Shown: positions 16,127 through 27,457 of the stretch, piece after piece
Numbering within the stretch: the stretch's first letter is position 1
Layout of the letters: every line of letters begins with the position of its first letter
Source: Halorhodospira abdelmalekii
Lineage (GTDB): Bacteria > Pseudomonadota > Gammaproteobacteria > Nitrococcales > Halorhodospiraceae
NCBI RefSeq assembly: GCF_016583625.1
Contig: NZ_NRRN01000020.1
Span: 1-52,165, forward strand
Reading direction: 5' to 3'
DNA: 52,165 nucleotides
Program-made: the position numbers and the translations under genes
The notes under the pieces: model-generated
Told to the model about the DNA's origin: nothing
Seen by the model: only the letters and a program-made list of their open reading frames with translations
The model's database searches: none

Positions 16127-17023
16127 CTACCCAGTGCCGCCCTCTCCGCGCTCCTCGCTCGCCTCACTCTTGCCACCTGCGCCTATCGCCGCGCCCCAAC
16201 AAAAGCGAACCCCCGGGCCGACCCCGAGACGCTCAGCCGCTGAAGCACTATTCGCAGCGATCTCAACCAAGCCCATCGAGTTGCGATACCAAAAGAGCGC
16301 CCCAGGTGGAACGTCGGCGAATGTGCGCGCCGCGCGGATCGGCTGTTCGCCGATGCAGAGCTCTCTCCCCGCCGGCACGGTCTCAGCGCGGCGCCCGGTC
16401 ATCAGGTTGCCGAAGCCGTCAATGTAGATCACTTCATCGAGATCAACCGGCCAGTCGTAACCGGTCAACTGCTCAGCGGCCACCGTCGGCCACGCCGGCT
16501 CATACTCATCAGCATCACCACCGGCGCTGTCGACCGCTGCACTCGCAAGTGCGAGTGTTGAGGCTATCTCGGCGAAGAGATCACGCCCGTGGAAGGTTGC
16601 CGACGCTTCTGGGCCAGGCTCTGGCAATCGATAGCAAGCAACGCTACGGCCTCGCGCATGGTGGCGGATCGCCATGGCCAACAATCCGTTATCTGGGCCT
16701 ACCAACCAGCGACTGCCGAGAGAGACCGCAAGACCGGAACGTACACTACCGACCCCGGGGTCGACGACCGCCAAAACCACCGCTTGATGGGGCAGATAGG
16801 GGAGCGAGGCACTGAGCAGATAGGCCGCACGGCGCGGATTACAGCGCGGCGCATCGTGCATTAAATCGATGACGGTCAGGGCGGGTGAAGCGGACCAGAG
16901 GCGAGATCTGAGCTGACCAACGTACGGCCCGGAGAGCCGATAGTCGGTATAGAGAATGATGGGGGGAGCATCAGCGCCACCCACGATCCCGGCCCAGTGG
17001 CCAGAGTCGTGGGCGGCGTGCAT
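16127..17023 (-). CDS. SAM hydroxide adenosyltransferase (DUF62) family protein
   Basis: A 298-residue protein of the family that includes S-adenosylmethionine hydrolases and, as rare specialised members, the fluorinase and SalL chlorinase. Family blocks in order: ILYTDYRLSGPYVGQLRS, VIDLMHDAPRCNPRRAAYLL, VVDPGVGSVR, VGPDNGLL, FHGRDLFAEIAS and IDGFGNLMTGRR, ending with YRNSMGLVEIAANS. The product would be adenosine plus methionine; the physiological role is unsettled. The ATG at 17023 is preferred (MHAAHDSGH), 7 bp after the rplQ stop codon, so the gene may be read as the tail of the alpha operon. A GTG at 17056 would overlap rplQ. The last 25 residues are a Gly/Glu-rich tail. Confidence 0.85.
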   Translation of the reverse strand: MHAAHDSGHWAGIVGGADAPPIILYTDYRLSGPYVGQLRSRLWSASPALTVIDLMHDAPRCNPRRAAYLLSASLPYLPHQAVVLAVVDPGVGSVRSGLAVSLGSRWLVGPDNGLLAMAIRHHARGRSVACYRLPEPGPEASATFHGRDLFAEIASTLALASAAVDSAGGDADEYEPAWPTVAAEQLTGYDWPVDLDEVIYIDGFGNLMTGRRAETVPAGRELCIGEQPIRAARTFADVPPGALFWYRNSMGLVEIAANSASAAERLGVGPGVRFCWGAAIGAGGKSEASEERGEGGTG

Positions 17024-17030
17024 GAGCGTG

Positions 17031-17459
17031 TTACGTCCGCGCGGCCTCTCCGGCACTTGCGATTTCCGCCTGCTCTTCGACCGTAGCCGGCCGGTTCACA
17101 GCCTCGCGCCCGACCAGTTGAACGATCGCCATTGGCGCCCCATCGCCCTTACGGTAGCCGCAACGAAGAATGCGCATATAGCCACCCGGACGGCTCCGGT
17201 AAGCCGGCCCCAGATCGGTGAACAGCTTGGTGACCATCTCTTTATCACGCAGCCGTGCAAAGGCGAGTCGGCGATTGGCAGTGCTGTCCGCTTTCGCCAT
17301 AGTAATCAGCGGTTCGGCTACACGCCGCAGCTCTTTCGCCTTCGGCACGGTGGTGCGAATCTCCTCCTCGCGGAAGAGGGCTGCGGCCATATTCTTGAAC
17401 ATGGCCCGCCGGTGCGCAGGCTTACGGTTCAGATGTCTTCCAGCTTTACGATGTCGCAT
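17031..17459 (-). CDS. rplQ: 50S ribosomal protein L17
   Basis: L17 lies near the peptide exit tunnel of the large subunit. The 142-residue protein opens [23 protein letters not shown], wholly typical, and has a slightly extended Ala/Glu-rich C-terminus after VQLVGREA. It is the last ribosomal gene of the alpha operon, 24 bp after rpoA. Confidence 0.97.
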   Translation of the reverse strand: MRHRKAGRHLNRKPAHRRAMFKNMAAALFREEEIRTTVPKAKELRRVAEPLITMAKADSTANRRLAFARLRDKEMVTKLFTDLGPAYRSRPGGYMRILRCGYRKGDGAPMAIVQLVGREAVNRPATVEEQAEIASAGEAART

Positions 17460-17483
17460 GGCTTAAAATCCCTTGTTCGCTGT

Positions 17484-18482
17484 TCAGCCGGCGATGCGTG
17501 CTCGGTCCCCGAGCGACGGCGGCGGCCAGTTATCCAGGCGCATGCCGAGCGACAGCCCGTGCGCGGCGAGCGTCTCTTTGATCTCGTTCAGCGATTTCTT
17601 GCCCAAATTGGGGGTCTTGAGCAACTCGACCTCACTGCGCTGAACCAGATCACCGACGAAGTGGATGCTTTCGGCCTTCAGACAGTTCGCCGAACGCACC
17701 GTGAGCTCGAGATCATCAATCGGGCGCAAAAGGATCGGATCGAGCTCTTGCTCCTGCTGCGGCTCCTCACTCTCGAGCATCCCGCCTTGCAAATCGACAA
17801 AGATCGACAGCTGATCACGCAGCAGGCTCGCGGCAAACTTGACCGCCTCCTCTGGCGTTACCACACCATTCGTCTCGATATCCAGGACCAACTTATCGAG
17901 GTCGGTGCGTTGCTCAACCCGGGCACTTTCGACCGCATACGCGACTCGGCGCACCGGACTGAAACTAGCATCGAGCGCCAAATGACCGATCGACCGGGTC
18001 TCCTCTTCCTCACGCGCCGTGACCGGCAAATAGCCACGACCGCGCTCAACCCGCAGCGATAGCTTGAAGTCGAGTTCCTGCGTCAACGTTGCGATGTGAA
18101 GATCGGGGTTTTGAATCTCGACCCCATGATCGATCGCGATATCAGCCGCAGTGACCACCCCTGGGCCACGCTTATGGAGTCGCAGGGTCACCGCATCCCG
18201 CTCGTGTAAACGAATCGCCAGCTCTTTGAGGTTGAGCAGGATATCGACCGTATCTTCGTGAACCCCCTCGATCGCCGTGTACTCGTGCTGCACGCCCTCA
18301 ATCTCGACCTCAGTAATAGCCGTCCCAGGCATGGACGAGAGCAACAAACGCCGCAGTGCATTGCCAAGCGTATGCCCAAACCCACGCTCCAGCGGCTCAA
18401 GCACCACCTTGGCTCGGCACTCGGTCAGCGGCTCAATCTCAACCGAGCGCGGCTTGAGAAAATCTTTCAGGTAACCCTTCAT
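17484..18482 (-). CDS. rpoA: DNA-directed RNA polymerase subunit alpha
   Basis: The alpha dimer is the scaffold for RNA polymerase assembly; its C-terminal domain binds UP elements and activators. The 332-residue reading has the assembly motif [26 protein letters not shown] at about residues 30-55 and the C-terminal domain [35 protein letters not shown]. The ATG at 18482 ([12 protein letters not shown]) matches the family N-terminus better than an upstream GTG at 18491. The linker at about 233-245 is Glu-rich ([12 protein letters not shown]), more acidic than in E. coli. Confidence 0.96.
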   Translation of the reverse strand: MKGYLKDFLKPRSVEIEPLTECRAKVVLEPLERGFGHTLGNALRRLLLSSMPGTAITEVEIEGVQHEYTAIEGVHEDTVDILLNLKELAIRLHERDAVTLRLHKRGPGVVTAADIAIDHGVEIQNPDLHIATLTQELDFKLSLRVERGRGYLPVTAREEEETRSIGHLALDASFSPVRRVAYAVESARVEQRTDLDKLVLDIETNGVVTPEEAVKFAASLLRDQLSIFVDLQGGMLESEEPQQEQELDPILLRPIDDLELTVRSANCLKAESIHFVGDLVQRSEVELLKTPNLGKKSLNEIKETLAAHGLSLGMRLDNWPPPSLGDRARIAG

Positions 18483-18506
18483 CAACGACACCCTGCAGTT
18501 GCGGTG

Positions 18507-19130
18507 TTACTTCGAGTACAACTCGACGATCAGCGACTCGTTGATCTCCGGAGAGAGATCAGTGCGCTCGGGGCACTGCTTGAAGACGCCCTGCATCTTG
18601 TTCGTATCGACCTCGATCCACGGCATCCAGCCGCTCTGTGCAGCCAGCTCTAGGGCCGCCTGAATCCGCAGCTGCTTCTTCGCCTTCTCTTTTACCGCCA
18701 CCTCATCGCCGGGCTTGACCTTGTAGGAGGGAATATTCACCACCCGACCATTGACGGTAATCGCACGGTGATTAACCAGCTGACGCGCCTCGGCACGCGT
18801 GCTGCCAAAGCCCATCCGGTAGACGACGTTATCGAGACGGCTCTCAAGCAGTTGCAGCAAGACCGAACCGGTCGCCCCACGACGCCGAGCAGCCTCCTTG
18901 TAGTAGTTGCGGAATTGCCGCTCCAGCACGCCGTACATGCGACGAACCTTCTGCTTCTCGCGCAGCTGCAAGCCGTAGTCGGACATCCGACCACCACGCC
19001 GCTGGCCGTGTTGCCCGGGCGGCTGTTCGAGCTTGCACTTTGAATCCAGCGACCGCACCCCGCTCTTGAGGAAGAGATCAGTCTTCTCGCGCCGCGCCAG
19101 CTTGCACTTTGGACCAATATATTTCGCCAT
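18507..19130 (-). CDS. rpsD: 30S ribosomal protein S4
   Basis: S4 starts 16S rRNA folding and, in E. coli, represses the alpha operon by binding its leader pseudoknot. The 207-residue protein has the N-terminal [22 protein letters not shown] and an S4 RNA-binding domain ([18 protein letters not shown], then [19 protein letters not shown]). Only isolated cysteines occur near the N-terminus, so it is the zinc-free form. It sits between rpsK and rpoA as usual. Confidence 0.97.
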   Translation of the reverse strand: MAKYIGPKCKLARREKTDLFLKSGVRSLDSKCKLEQPPGQHGQRRGGRMSDYGLQLREKQKVRRMYGVLERQFRNYYKEAARRRGATGSVLLQLLESRLDNVVYRMGFGSTRAEARQLVNHRAITVNGRVVNIPSYKVKPGDEVAVKEKAKKQLRIQAALELAAQSGWMPWIEVDTNKMQGVFKQCPERTDLSPEINESLIVELYSK

Positions 19131-19147
19131 GGCCAGCGTTTCCTCCC

Positions 19148-19543
19148 TTAGACCCGTCGCTTCTTCGGCGGGCGACAGCCGTTGTGCGGAATCGGTGAGA
19201 CATCCGCAATGTTCGTAATGCGATAGCCGACCGCGTTCAACGCGCGGACCGCTGATTCACGCCCGGGGCCAGGCCCCTTAACGCGAACCTCAAGACTCTT
19301 CAGACCATAGTCCTGCGCAGCTCGGGCAGCGTGCTCAGAGGCCACCTGCGCCGCAAATGGCGTGCTCTTGCGCGAGCCTTTAAAACCGCTACCACCCGCG
19401 CTTGCCCAGGCCAGCGCGTTCCCCTGCCGATCGGTGATCGTAATCAGCGTGTTGTTGAAGGTCGCGTTGATATGCGCAACCCCGTCCGTCACCGTCCGCT
19501 TTACCTTCTTTTTGCCGCCACTGCGGCTCGCTGCCTTCGCCAT
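19148..19543 (-). CDS. rpsK: 30S ribosomal protein S11
   Basis: S11 shapes the platform of the small subunit close to the mRNA in the E site. The 131-residue protein contains the conserved [39 protein letters not shown] and the C-terminal [15 protein letters not shown]. The N-terminus is Lys/Arg-rich ([12 protein letters not shown]). The gap to rpsM is 78 bp. Confidence 0.97.
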   Translation of the reverse strand: MAKAASRSGGKKKVKRTVTDGVAHINATFNNTLITITDRQGNALAWASAGGSGFKGSRKSTPFAAQVASEHAARAAQDYGLKSLEVRVKGPGPGRESAVRALNAVGYRITNIADVSPIPHNGCRPPKKRRV

Positions 19544-19621
19544 AAGCCTCGGTTCCCATTCATGCTTCAGGCATCGCCCGCGCTAGTGTTAAGACGATAC
19601 CGGAGTGCTCAGACCTCTCGA

Positions 19622-19981
19622 TCAGCGGCTCGCCGGCCCACGCCGCGGCCCTTTTCGGGTGCGTGCGTTGGTCTGCGTCCGCTGTCCACGTACCGTAATC
19701 CCGCGCCGATGACGGATGCCTCGATAGCATCCAAGATCCATCAAACGCTTGATATCCATCGCCACCGAACGACGCAGATCGCCCTCGATCACGTAGTTAC
19801 CCACCTCGCGGCGAAGCGCTTCAATCTCAGACTCACCGAGATCGCGAATCCGCTGATGTGCAGGGACGCCTGCCGCCTTACAAATATCCATCGCCCGCGT
19901 GCGCCCGATGCCGTAAATGGACATAAGTGCCACCCAGGCGTGTTTGTTTACCGGAATGTTGATGCCTGCGATTCGGGCCAT
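19622..19981 (-). CDS. rpsM: 30S ribosomal protein S13
   Basis: S13 lies in the head of the small subunit, forms bridges to the large subunit and contacts P-site tRNA. The 119-residue protein begins [16 protein letters not shown], has the helix-hairpin-helix [17 protein letters not shown], and ends in the basic tail [20 protein letters not shown]. It is the first gene of the alpha operon and is preceded by a 155-bp leader. Confidence 0.97.
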   Translation of the reverse strand: MARIAGINIPVNKHAWVALMSIYGIGRTRAMDICKAAGVPAHQRIRDLGESEIEALRREVGNYVIEGDLRRSVAMDIKRLMDLGCYRGIRHRRGITVRGQRTQTNARTRKGPRRGPASR

Positions 19982-20136
19982 GGGGCCTCTCTCCCGTGAT
20001 TCGCGCTACCCTCTGCGCGGGCCGCTCGGTACCGACTTGATCGGTGCCAGTGCGCTGTCAGCCCACGTCAACTGAACTCGTGCAGTGGTCGCATCAGACG
20101 ACGAGACACAGCCAGGCCGTGCCGTCTCTAGTCAAC
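19982..20136 (-). promoter_or_regulatory. Leader of the alpha operon (candidate S4-binding region)
   Basis: 155 bp between rpmJ and rpsM with no reading frame. In E. coli the equivalent place (about the same length) holds the alpha promoter and the S4-binding pseudoknot. Position and size fit, and GGGAGAG lies just upstream of the rpsM ATG, but I could not fold the pseudoknot by eye. TTGAC-like hexamers occur without a good -10. Confidence 0.35.
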
Positions 20137-20250
20137 TCAACCCTGCCGCTGCTTATGTCGCGCCTCAGTACAAATCACCCGCACCGTGCCACGGCGCTTG
20201 ATGATCTTGCAGTTGCGACAAATTCGTTTCACCGAAGCTCTAACCTTCAT
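20137..20250 (-). CDS. rpmJ: 50S ribosomal protein L36
   Basis: A 37-residue protein, the smallest of the large subunit. It has the zinc-ribbon ligands Cys11, Cys14, Cys27 and His32 (CRNC near the start, later [11 protein letters not shown] at the end), so it is the zinc-binding form. The gene was found between rpsM and secY, its standard place at the end of the spc operon. The ATG is at 20250 and the TGA at 20137-20139. Confidence 0.95.
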   Translation of the reverse strand: MKVRASVKRICRNCKIIKRRGTVRVICTEARHKQRQG

Positions 20251-20397
20251 GATTATCCCGTCTCCACCTTACCCTGGGGAACGCCGAGCGGGCGGCGCAA
20301 AGACGGGGGAGGATACCAGCCTTCCCGCCTCGACGCCACCCCCTCAGGTTGTGGCTGACCGAGCGCCGCTCCCAAGTCGAGCGCCGCGGGGCATACT

Positions 20398-21741
<1,344 letters not shown>

Positions 21742-21743
21742 CC

Positions 21744-22181
21744 TTAAGCCTCCTCGACCCGGCCACCGGCCGCTTCGATCGCCTCACGGGCGCCGCGAGT
21801 CACTTTCAACCCCCGGACCGTAACCGCTCGCTCGATCTTCCCCGAACCTATGACCTTGACGAATCGCATGTTTTTACGCACAACGCCTGCCTGACGGAGA
21901 GTATTCAAGTCGACGGTCTCACCCTCAACTCGAGCAATCTCATGCAAACGCACCTCGGCAGTCCAGAGGCCCTTCTGCGAGCGGAAGCCATACTTCGGCA
22001 CACGGCGCTGCAGCGGCATCTGACCGCCCTCAAAGCCGACCTTGTGGAAGCCCCCCGAACGGCTGCGCTGCCCCTTATGGCCACGGCCTGCGGTCTTGCC
22101 ATTGCCGCTCGCGGCGCCACGGCCGACGCGCTTGGCATCCGGACGGCTACCGGGCGCTGGCGATAACGTATTGAGTCGCAT
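21744..22181 (-). CDS. rplO: 50S ribosomal protein L15
   Basis: L15 joins the core of the 50S subunit late in assembly. The 145-residue sequence starts [22 protein letters not shown] and contains [30 protein letters not shown] and a C-terminal domain ending GGRVEEA. Its ATG overlaps the rpmD stop codon by one base (TGATG), and it is followed by secY. Confidence 0.97.
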   Translation of the reverse strand: MRLNTLSPAPGSRPDAKRVGRGAASGNGKTAGRGHKGQRSRSGGFHKVGFEGGQMPLQRRVPKYGFRSQKGLWTAEVRLHEIARVEGETVDLNTLRQAGVVRKNMRFVKVIGSGKIERAVTVRGLKVTRGAREAIEAAGGRVEEA

Positions 22182-22369
22182 CAGACCTCCCGTACCTCAA
22201 GCATATAGGCGACACGTTCAATCATGCCGCGATTTTCCGGCGTGTCGGCGACCGTGACCGTCTGGTGCATCCGTCGCAACCCCAAGCCAGCCACACAGGC
22301 GCGGTGTTTTTTCAGCCGCCCGTGAACGCTGCGCCGCAGCGTAATCTCAAGACTCTTTTGCTGTGCCAT
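22181..22369 (-). CDS. rpmD: 50S ribosomal protein L30
   Basis: A 62-residue protein with the L30 core [32 protein letters not shown] and a C-terminus MLEVREV. The ATG at 22369 is preferred to an in-frame TTG at 22378 because it lies 5 bp after the rpsE stop codon and starts MAQQKSLEI, like other L30 proteins. Order rpsE-rpmD-rplO is standard. Confidence 0.95.
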   Translation of the reverse strand: MAQQKSLEITLRRSVHGRLKKHRACVAGLGLRRMHQTVTVADTPENRGMIERVAYMLEVREV

Positions 22370-22374
22370 GTTCG

Positions 22375-22878
22375 TCAACCCGTGATCTCTTCGATCGATT
22401 TCCCGCGCCGCGCGGCCACGCTCTCAGGCGAGTCCATCTGCGCAAGCCCCTCGACCGTAGCGCGCACCACATTGATCGGGTTGCGCGAGCCGACCGACTT
22501 CGCCAGCACATCCTGAATGCCCACGACCTCGAAAACGGCACGCATCGCACCACCGGCGATGATCCCGGTACCCGGCGAGGCTGGCTTCATGAAGACCTTG
22601 CTAGCGCCGTGAAAGTGGATCACCGGGTAGCGCAGCGTCGGCCCCTCGAGATGGACGCGCCGCATCCCGACACGGGCCCGCTCCATCGCCTTTTGGATCG
22701 CTGCGGGCACCTCGCGCGCCTTGCCATAGCCGAAACCGACCCGACCATCCCCGTCGCCAACCACCGTCAGCGCCGTGAATCCGAACTGTCGACCACCCTT
22801 GACGACCTTGGCCACCCGGTTGATCGTGATCAGCTTCTCACGCAGCCCATCGGCGGCGGCCTGTTCTCCATTCGCCAT
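22375..22878 (-). CDS. rpsE: 30S ribosomal protein S5
   Basis: S5 lines the mRNA entry channel and helps decoding accuracy; changes in its N-terminal loop cause spectinomycin resistance. The 167-residue protein has the double-stranded RNA-binding-like domain [24 protein letters not shown], and [21 protein letters not shown]. The loop [13 protein letters not shown] is of the usual wild-type form, so no resistance change is seen. Confidence 0.97.
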   Translation of the reverse strand: MANGEQAAADGLREKLITINRVAKVVKGGRQFGFTALTVVGDGDGRVGFGYGKAREVPAAIQKAMERARVGMRRVHLEGPTLRYPVIHFHGASKVFMKPASPGTGIIAGGAMRAVFEVVGIQDVLAKSVGSRNPINVVRATVEGLAQMDSPESVAARRGKSIEEITG

Positions 22879-22895
22879 AATCGTATGCCTCTGCC

Positions 22896-23249
22896 CTAAA
22901 ACTGGAGTCCCGCTTCGCGTGCCGCCTCGGCTAAAGCCCGCACCCGACCGTGATAGCGATAACCGGAGCGGTCAAAAGCGACACGCTCAATTCCGGCCTG
23001 TTTGGCACGCTCTGCAATCAACCGCCCCACCTCGCTCGCTGCTCCCCGGTTCCCGGTCCCCTGTTCGCGACCGCGCAGCTCCGGTTCAACCGTCGAGGCT
23101 GCAGCCAAAGTGCGCGAGCCATCAGGCGCCTGAATCTGAGCATAGACATGCCGCGGCGTCCGATGCACGGAGAGCCGATAGGCACCCACCTCGCGGATCC
23201 GCCCACGACTCCTGCGGGCACGGCGTATGCGTGCACTCTTCTTGTCCAT
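22896..23249 (-). CDS. rplR: 50S ribosomal protein L18
   Basis: L18 binds 5S rRNA with L5 and L25 in the central protuberance. The 117-residue protein has [29 protein letters not shown] and the C-terminal [26 protein letters not shown]. The loop after ELRG (REQGTGNRG) is more polar than in E. coli but the length is normal. Confidence 0.97.
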   Translation of the reverse strand: MDKKSARIRRARRSRGRIREVGAYRLSVHRTPRHVYAQIQAPDGSRTLAAASTVEPELRGREQGTGNRGAASEVGRLIAERAKQAGIERVAFDRSGYRYHGRVRALAEAAREAGLQF

Positions 23250-23266
23250 CTTCGCTCTCCTGCTCG

Positions 23267-23800
23267 CTACTTCTTCTTGGCCTCTTTCAAGACCACACGC
23301 TCACCAGCATAGCGTACGCCCTTCCCTTTATAGGGCTCGGGCGGCCGGTAGCGCCGAATCTGCGCAGCCACTTCACCCACCTGCTGCTTGTCTGTTCCGC
23401 GCACGATAATCTCGGTTTGCGACGGCACCTCGATCGTGATCCCCTCTGGCGGCTGGAAGTGAATCGGATGCGAGTGTCCCAGCGTCAGGTGCAGGGTGTT
23501 CCCTTGCAGCTGAGCCCGGTAGCCGACGCCCTTAAGCTCCAGCTTGCGCTCGAACCCGGTGCTGACTCCGACTACCATATTGTTGACCAGCGCGCGCGTG
23601 GTACCGGTCAGGGCAACCGCCTGCACACCGCGATGACGCGGCTCGAAACGCAGCTCACCCTCTTCCTGCGCCGGCTTGACCCAGTCATGGCAATGCCACG
23701 ACAGTTGGCCCTTCGGCCCCTTGACCGTAATGTCGTTGCCGTTCAGATTGACCTCTACGTTGGCAGGAATCCGAACCGGCGCTTTCGCCACTCTCGACAT
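23267..23800 (-). CDS. rplF: 50S ribosomal protein L6
   Basis: L6 is a two-domain protein near the factor-binding site of the large subunit, needed for EF-G action. With the ATG at 23800 ([12 protein letters not shown]) it has 177 residues, the common length. The second domain shows [26 protein letters not shown] and ends [20 protein letters not shown] then VVLKEAKKK. It lies 14 bp after rpsH. Confidence 0.97.
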   Translation of the reverse strand: MSRVAKAPVRIPANVEVNLNGNDITVKGPKGQLSWHCHDWVKPAQEEGELRFEPRHRGVQAVALTGTTRALVNNMVVGVSTGFERKLELKGVGYRAQLQGNTLHLTLGHSHPIHFQPPEGITIEVPSQTEIIVRGTDKQQVGEVAAQIRRYRPPEPYKGKGVRYAGERVVLKEAKKK

Positions 23801-23814
23801 GATTGCTCGTCCTG

Positions 23815-24210
23815 TTAAAAGACCACACAAAGGACTTCGCCGCCGTGTCCCTCTGCCCGAGCTGCGCGATCCGTCATCACCCCGCGCGAGGTCGAGACGA
23901 TGGCCGTACCGAGCCCATCGCGGACTTGCGGCAGATCGCTGCGCCCGCGGTAGGCGCGCAGACCGGGACGGCTGGAGCGCTGAATCTCGCGGATTGCGGG
24001 CCGCCCCTGGTGGTAGCGCAGCGTGATTTCCAACTCGGGCTTCTTCTCATCGCCGACAACCTCGTAGCCGTCGATGTAGCCCTCTTCGTAAAGAACCCGA
24101 GCAATCGCACGCTTAGCGCGTGAGGAGGGCATCCGCACGCTCGCCTTCTCGGCATGCTGACCGTTACGGATGCGGGTCAGCATATCAGCGATGGGGTCGG
24201 TCATCGTCAT
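23815..24210 (-). CDS. rpsH: 30S ribosomal protein S8
   Basis: S8 binds the central domain of 16S rRNA and, in E. coli, represses the spc operon at a site near the rplE start. The 131-residue protein opens [18 protein letters not shown] and ends [20 protein letters not shown] plus LCVVF, with the conserved STSRG RNA contact. A second ATG lies two codons inside. Confidence 0.97.
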   Translation of the reverse strand: MTMTDPIADMLTRIRNGQHAEKASVRMPSSRAKRAIARVLYEEGYIDGYEVVGDEKKPELEITLRYHQGRPAIREIQRSSRPGLRAYRGRSDLPQVRDGLGTAIVSTSRGVMTDRAARAEGHGGEVLCVVF

Positions 24211-24223
24211 ACTTGATATCCCC

Positions 24224-24529
24224 TTACCAGCTCGAGAAGGTCAGACCGGGGATCTCCCCGCGCACGGCAGCAGCGCGCAGCTGATTGCGCGCCAGCCCGA
24301 ACTTTCGATAGTACCCACGCGGCCGCCCTGAAAGCGCACAACGGTTACGCTGCCGCGCCGGCGCGGCGTTGCGTGGAATCTGCTGCAGCTTGAGCTGCGC
24401 CTCGAAACGCTCTTCAACGCTCGATTGTGGGCTGCGAATAATCGCCTTGAGCGCCTCGCGCTTCGCCGCATACTGATTCGCCAGCTTGCGACGCTTACGG
24501 TCACGCTCGACCATACACTTCTTGGCCAT
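24224..24529 (-). CDS. rpsN: 30S ribosomal protein S14 (long, zinc-free form)
   Basis: S14 helps assemble the head of the small subunit. The 101-residue length and the lack of CxxC pairs mark the zinc-independent form of Proteobacteria. The C-terminal [20 protein letters not shown] is typical. It is placed between rplE and rpsH as expected. Confidence 0.97.
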   Translation of the reverse strand: MAKKCMVERDRKRRKLANQYAAKREALKAIIRSPQSSVEERFEAQLKLQQIPRNAAPARQRNRCALSGRPRGYYRKFGLARNQLRAAAVRGEIPGLTFSSW

Positions 24530-24549
24530 CGGTGTCGCTCCTCTGGACG

Positions 24550-25089
24550 TTAGGTCCGGAAAGGAAAGCCAAACCCTTCAAGCAGGGCCTTCCCTTCCTC
24601 GTCGGTGCGTGCGGTCGTGGCTACCGTGATATCCATTCCGCGCACACGGTCAATCTCGTCGTAGTCGATCTCCGGGAAGATCAGTTGTTCCCGAACGCCG
24701 AGGTTATAGTTGCCGCGTCCATCGAAGGCACGCGGCGAGAACCCCCGGAAATCGCGAATTCGTGGCGCCGCAACGTGGATGAAGCGCTCCAGAAACTCGT
24801 ACATCCGCTCTCGCCGGAGCGTCACTTTGCAACCGATCGGCCAGCCCTCCCGGATCTTGAAGCCGGCGACGGACTTACGAGCCCGCGTAACCAGCGGCTT
24901 CTGCCCAGTGATCTTAGCCAGATCGCCCTGCGCTGCGTCGACAATCTTTTTGTCGCGCACCGCCTCACCCAGACCCATGTTGAGTACAATCTTCTCGAGT
25001 CGCGGCACCTGCATGACGTTCTTGTAGCCGAACCGCTCTAGCAGCGCCGGGGTGATCTCATTTTGATACTGCTTTCTCAGAGTCGCCAT
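24550..25089 (-). CDS. rplE: 50S ribosomal protein L5
   Basis: L5 binds 5S rRNA and touches P-site tRNA and S13 across the subunit interface. The ATG at 25089 ([14 protein letters not shown]) gives 179 residues, the standard length. It has [39 protein letters not shown] and the C-terminal [20 protein letters not shown]. The gap to rplX is 10 bp; in E. coli the S8 operator sits here. Confidence 0.97.
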   Translation of the reverse strand: MATLRKQYQNEITPALLERFGYKNVMQVPRLEKIVLNMGLGEAVRDKKIVDAAQGDLAKITGQKPLVTRARKSVAGFKIREGWPIGCKVTLRRERMYEFLERFIHVAAPRIRDFRGFSPRAFDGRGNYNLGVREQLIFPEIDYDEIDRVRGMDITVATTARTDEEGKALLEGFGFPFRT

Positions 25090-25099
25090 CCTCGCCCCC

Positions 25100-25417
25100 T
25101 CACGCATCGACCGGCTGCTGATTCGACTTGAAATAGCGCACCTTGCGATCCCCGTCCCAGCGAATCCCGACGCGATCCGGCTTATCCGTCTCCGGATTGT
25201 AGATGGCCACGTTGGAGATGTGGATCGGGGCCTCTTGCTCCACGATACCGCCGGTCGAACCCTGCATCGGATTGCCACGGCGATGCCGTTTGATCATGTT
25301 CACATTGTCTACAATGACTTTATCTTGATCAGGCAGCACCCGCGATACACGGCCACGCCGCCCCCGATCCTTGCCGGCGATCACAACGACTTCGTCGCCC
25401 TTCTGAATCTTCCGCAT
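25100..25417 (-). CDS. rplX: 50S ribosomal protein L24
   Basis: L24 is one of the two proteins that start 50S assembly and sits at the tunnel exit. The 105-residue protein has a KOW motif ([23 protein letters not shown]), [20 protein letters not shown] and a C-terminal tail with Asp/Lys pairs. The order rplN-rplX-rplE is standard. Confidence 0.97.
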   Translation of the reverse strand: MRKIQKGDEVVVIAGKDRGRRGRVSRVLPDQDKVIVDNVNMIKRHRRGNPMQGSTGGIVEQEAPIHISNVAIYNPETDKPDRVGIRWDGDRKVRYFKSNQQPVDA

Positions 25418-25429
25418 GATAACCTCTGC

Positions 25430-25798
25430 CTACAGTACCTCGGGCGCCAAAGAGATGATCCGCATAAAACGCTCAGTGCGCAGCTCGCGGGTAACCGGCC
25501 CGAAGACCCGGGTGCCGATGGGCTGCAGGTTGTTATTCAGCAGCACTGCCGCGTTTCCGTCGAACCGGATCTGCGAGCCGTCGGCACGGCGCACGCCGCG
25601 GCGAGTCCGCACCACAACCGCGTTGTAGACCTCGCCTTTTTTCACGCGCCCGCGCGGAATCGCATCCTTGACGCTGACCTTAACGATATCGCCAATCCCC
25701 GCATAGCGGCGCTTGGAACCACCCAGCACCTTGATGCACTGTACTTGCCGGGCGCCGCTGTTATCCGCCGCCTTAAGGAGGGTCTCCATCTGGATCAT
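25430..25798 (-). CDS. rplN: 50S ribosomal protein L14
   Basis: L14 forms an intersubunit bridge and is the site where silencing factor RsfS binds. The 122-residue sequence has the signature [17 protein letters not shown], the loop [18 protein letters not shown], and [20 protein letters not shown] at the end. It is the first gene of the spc operon; 57 bp separate it from rpsQ, where a spc promoter would be expected, but I see no clear -35/-10 pair. Confidence 0.97.
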   Translation of the reverse strand: MIQMETLLKAADNSGARQVQCIKVLGGSKRRYAGIGDIVKVSVKDAIPRGRVKKGEVYNAVVVRTRRGVRRADGSQIRFDGNAAVLLNNNLQPIGTRVFGPVTRELRTERFMRIISLAPEVL

Positions 25799-25855
25799 GA
25801 CGCTTTACCCGCTTCCGATTCGTGATGCCCCGCTCGGGGCGCCGCCGCGCCTCTC

Positions 25856-26116
25856 TCAGCCTGCGGCCCGCTCGAGCACTTTTACCAACCGCCACGCCTT
25901 GTTCTTCGACAAGGGACGGCACTCTTCAATGGCGACCCAGTCTCCCGCGCGCGCCTCATTCTGTTCGTCGTGCGCGTAGAGCTTCGTGGAACGCCGGATG
26001 TACTTGCCGTACAACGGATGCTTGACGCGTCGCTCAACGAGCACGGTTCGCGTCTTATCCATCTTGTCACTTACCACACGCCCATTGACGGTGCGGGTAC
26101 TCTTTTCCTGACTCAT
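25856..26116 (-). CDS. rpsQ: 30S ribosomal protein S17
   Basis: An OB-fold protein binding the 5' domain of 16S rRNA. The 86 residues include [21 protein letters not shown] and [19 protein letters not shown], with [18 protein letters not shown]. Its ATG overlaps the rpmC stop by 4 bp (ATGA). It is the last gene of the S10 group. Confidence 0.97.
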   Translation of the reverse strand: MSQEKSTRTVNGRVVSDKMDKTRTVLVERRVKHPLYGKYIRRSTKLYAHDEQNEARAGDWVAIEECRPLSKNKAWRLVKVLERAAG

Positions 26117-26316
26117 GCCTGCTGCTCCGCACGCTTACGCTCATTGAGCACGGTCTTAATCCGGGCGATCTCACGCCGCACCCGCCCGAGCTGATGGTTG
26201 CGCGACAGCTGTCCGCTGGCCTTCTGCATTCGCAGCTTGAACTGCTCTTTGCGCCGCTCGATCAGCTCCTTTTCGAGCGCCCCGATCTCTTTATCGCGCA
26301 GCTCACTCGCCTTCAT
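26113..26316 (-). CDS. rpmC: 50S ribosomal protein L29
   Basis: L29 lies at the tunnel exit beside L23 and helps dock SRP and trigger factor. It is a two-helix protein of 67 residues with [20 protein letters not shown] and the basic second helix [19 protein letters not shown]. The ATG at 26316 overlaps the rplP stop by one base (TGATG), and an in-frame GTG three bases earlier is less likely. Confidence 0.96.
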   Translation of the reverse strand: MKASELRDKEIGALEKELIERRKEQFKLRMQKASGQLSRNHQLGRVRREIARIKTVLNERKRAEQQA

Positions 26317-26729
26317 CACATCACCGTCCGCGTCACGAAGGTGGTCCTGACCGGGAGTTTGGCCGAAGCGCGCCGAAATGCCTCACGGGCCACTTCCTCC
26401 GAAACCCCTTCGATCTCGTAGAGCACACGCCCCGGCGCAATCGGCTCGCACCAGTGATCAACGTTGCCCTTGCCTTTACCCATCCGCACCTCAAGCGGCT
26501 TCTCGGTCACCGGCTTATCCGGGAAGACGCGAATCCAGATCTTGCCGCCGCGCCGGATGTAGCGGTTGATCGCCCGCCGCGCCGCCTCAATCTGCCGCGA
26601 AGTGATGGGTCCACGGGTCGTCGCCTTGAGGCCATACTCGCCAAAGCTCACACGGTCACCCCGCCGAGCCAGGCCGGTATTACGACCCTTCTGTTTTTTA
26701 CGATATTTCGTACGTTTCGGCTGTAACAT
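26316..26729 (-). CDS. rplP: 50S ribosomal protein L16
   Basis: L16 positions A-site tRNA near the peptidyl-transferase centre. The 137 residues start [20 protein letters not shown] and contain [58 protein letters not shown], and [19 protein letters not shown]. The Arg hydroxylated by the oxygenase YcfD in E. coli (Arg81) lies in the MGKGKG-flanking segment, which is conserved. Confidence 0.97.
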   Translation of the reverse strand: MLQPKRTKYRKKQKGRNTGLARRGDRVSFGEYGLKATTRGPITSRQIEAARRAINRYIRRGGKIWIRVFPDKPVTEKPLEVRMGKGKGNVDHWCEPIAPGRVLYEIEGVSEEVAREAFRRASAKLPVRTTFVTRTVM

Positions 26730-26747
26730 CGCCTAGCACCTCTTCGC

Positions 26748-27434
26748 TCAGCCTTGAGCAGCCGCAGCACGGCGCACACGCTCTGCCGGCGCCCCCTCGT
26801 TCTCGGTATCGATGATCTCGCCTTTGAAGATCCAGACCTTGACGCCAATCACACCATAGGTCGTCTTCGCCTCGGCAAAACCGTAGTCGATATCGGCACG
26901 CAAGGTGTGCAGCGGCACCCGGCCCTCGCGGTACCACTCCGTGCGGGCAATCTCCGCGCCGTTCAAACGTCCGGCCACCTGCACCTTGATCCCCTGCGCC
27001 CCGGCACGCTGCGCATTGGCAACGGCCCGCTTAAGCGCCCGCCGAAACATCACCCGGCGCTCCAACTGCCCGGCAATACTCTCGGCGACCAGGTTCGAGT
27101 CGGCCTCGGGCTTGCGAATCTCCTCAATATTGATATGCACCGGCACACCCATCTTGGCCGTAACCTGGCTGCGGAGCCGATCAATATCCTCGCCCTTCTT
27201 ACCGATCACGATCCCGGGGCGCGCAGTATAGATCGTCACCAACGCATTCTTCGCCGGGCGCTCAATCTGGATACGACTCACCGAAGCATTCTTGAGGCGC
27301 TCGCGAATAAAATCGCGCACCTGCAGATCCGTATACAGATACTCGCCGAAGCGTTTGCTATCGGCGTACCACATCGAGCGCCAGTCTTCGGTGACGCCAA
27401 GCCTAAATCCCGTAGGATGGGTCTTATTTCCCAT
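26748..27434 (-). CDS. rpsC: 30S ribosomal protein S3
   Basis: S3 forms part of the mRNA entry pore and has helicase function with S4 and S5. The 228-residue protein has the KH domain [21 protein letters not shown], the conserved [27 protein letters not shown] region and [23 protein letters not shown]. The N-terminus [13 protein letters not shown] is usual. The C-terminal tail is Ala-rich. Confidence 0.97.
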   Translation of the reverse strand: MGNKTHPTGFRLGVTEDWRSMWYADSKRFGEYLYTDLQVRDFIRERLKNASVSRIQIERPAKNALVTIYTARPGIVIGKKGEDIDRLRSQVTAKMGVPVHINIEEIRKPEADSNLVAESIAGQLERRVMFRRALKRAVANAQRAGAQGIKVQVAGRLNGAEIARTEWYREGRVPLHTLRADIDYGFAEAKTTYGVIGVKVWIFKGEIIDTENEGAPAERVRRAAAAQG

Positions 27435-27457
27435 GCCGGCCTCTCTCGCTTATTCGC

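Noticed and set aside
16127-17023. SAM-cleaving protein as a fluorinase or chlorinase
   Set aside because: Those are rare members within secondary-metabolite clusters; nothing of the kind is nearby, and the ordinary hydroxide adenosyltransferase is the simpler call.
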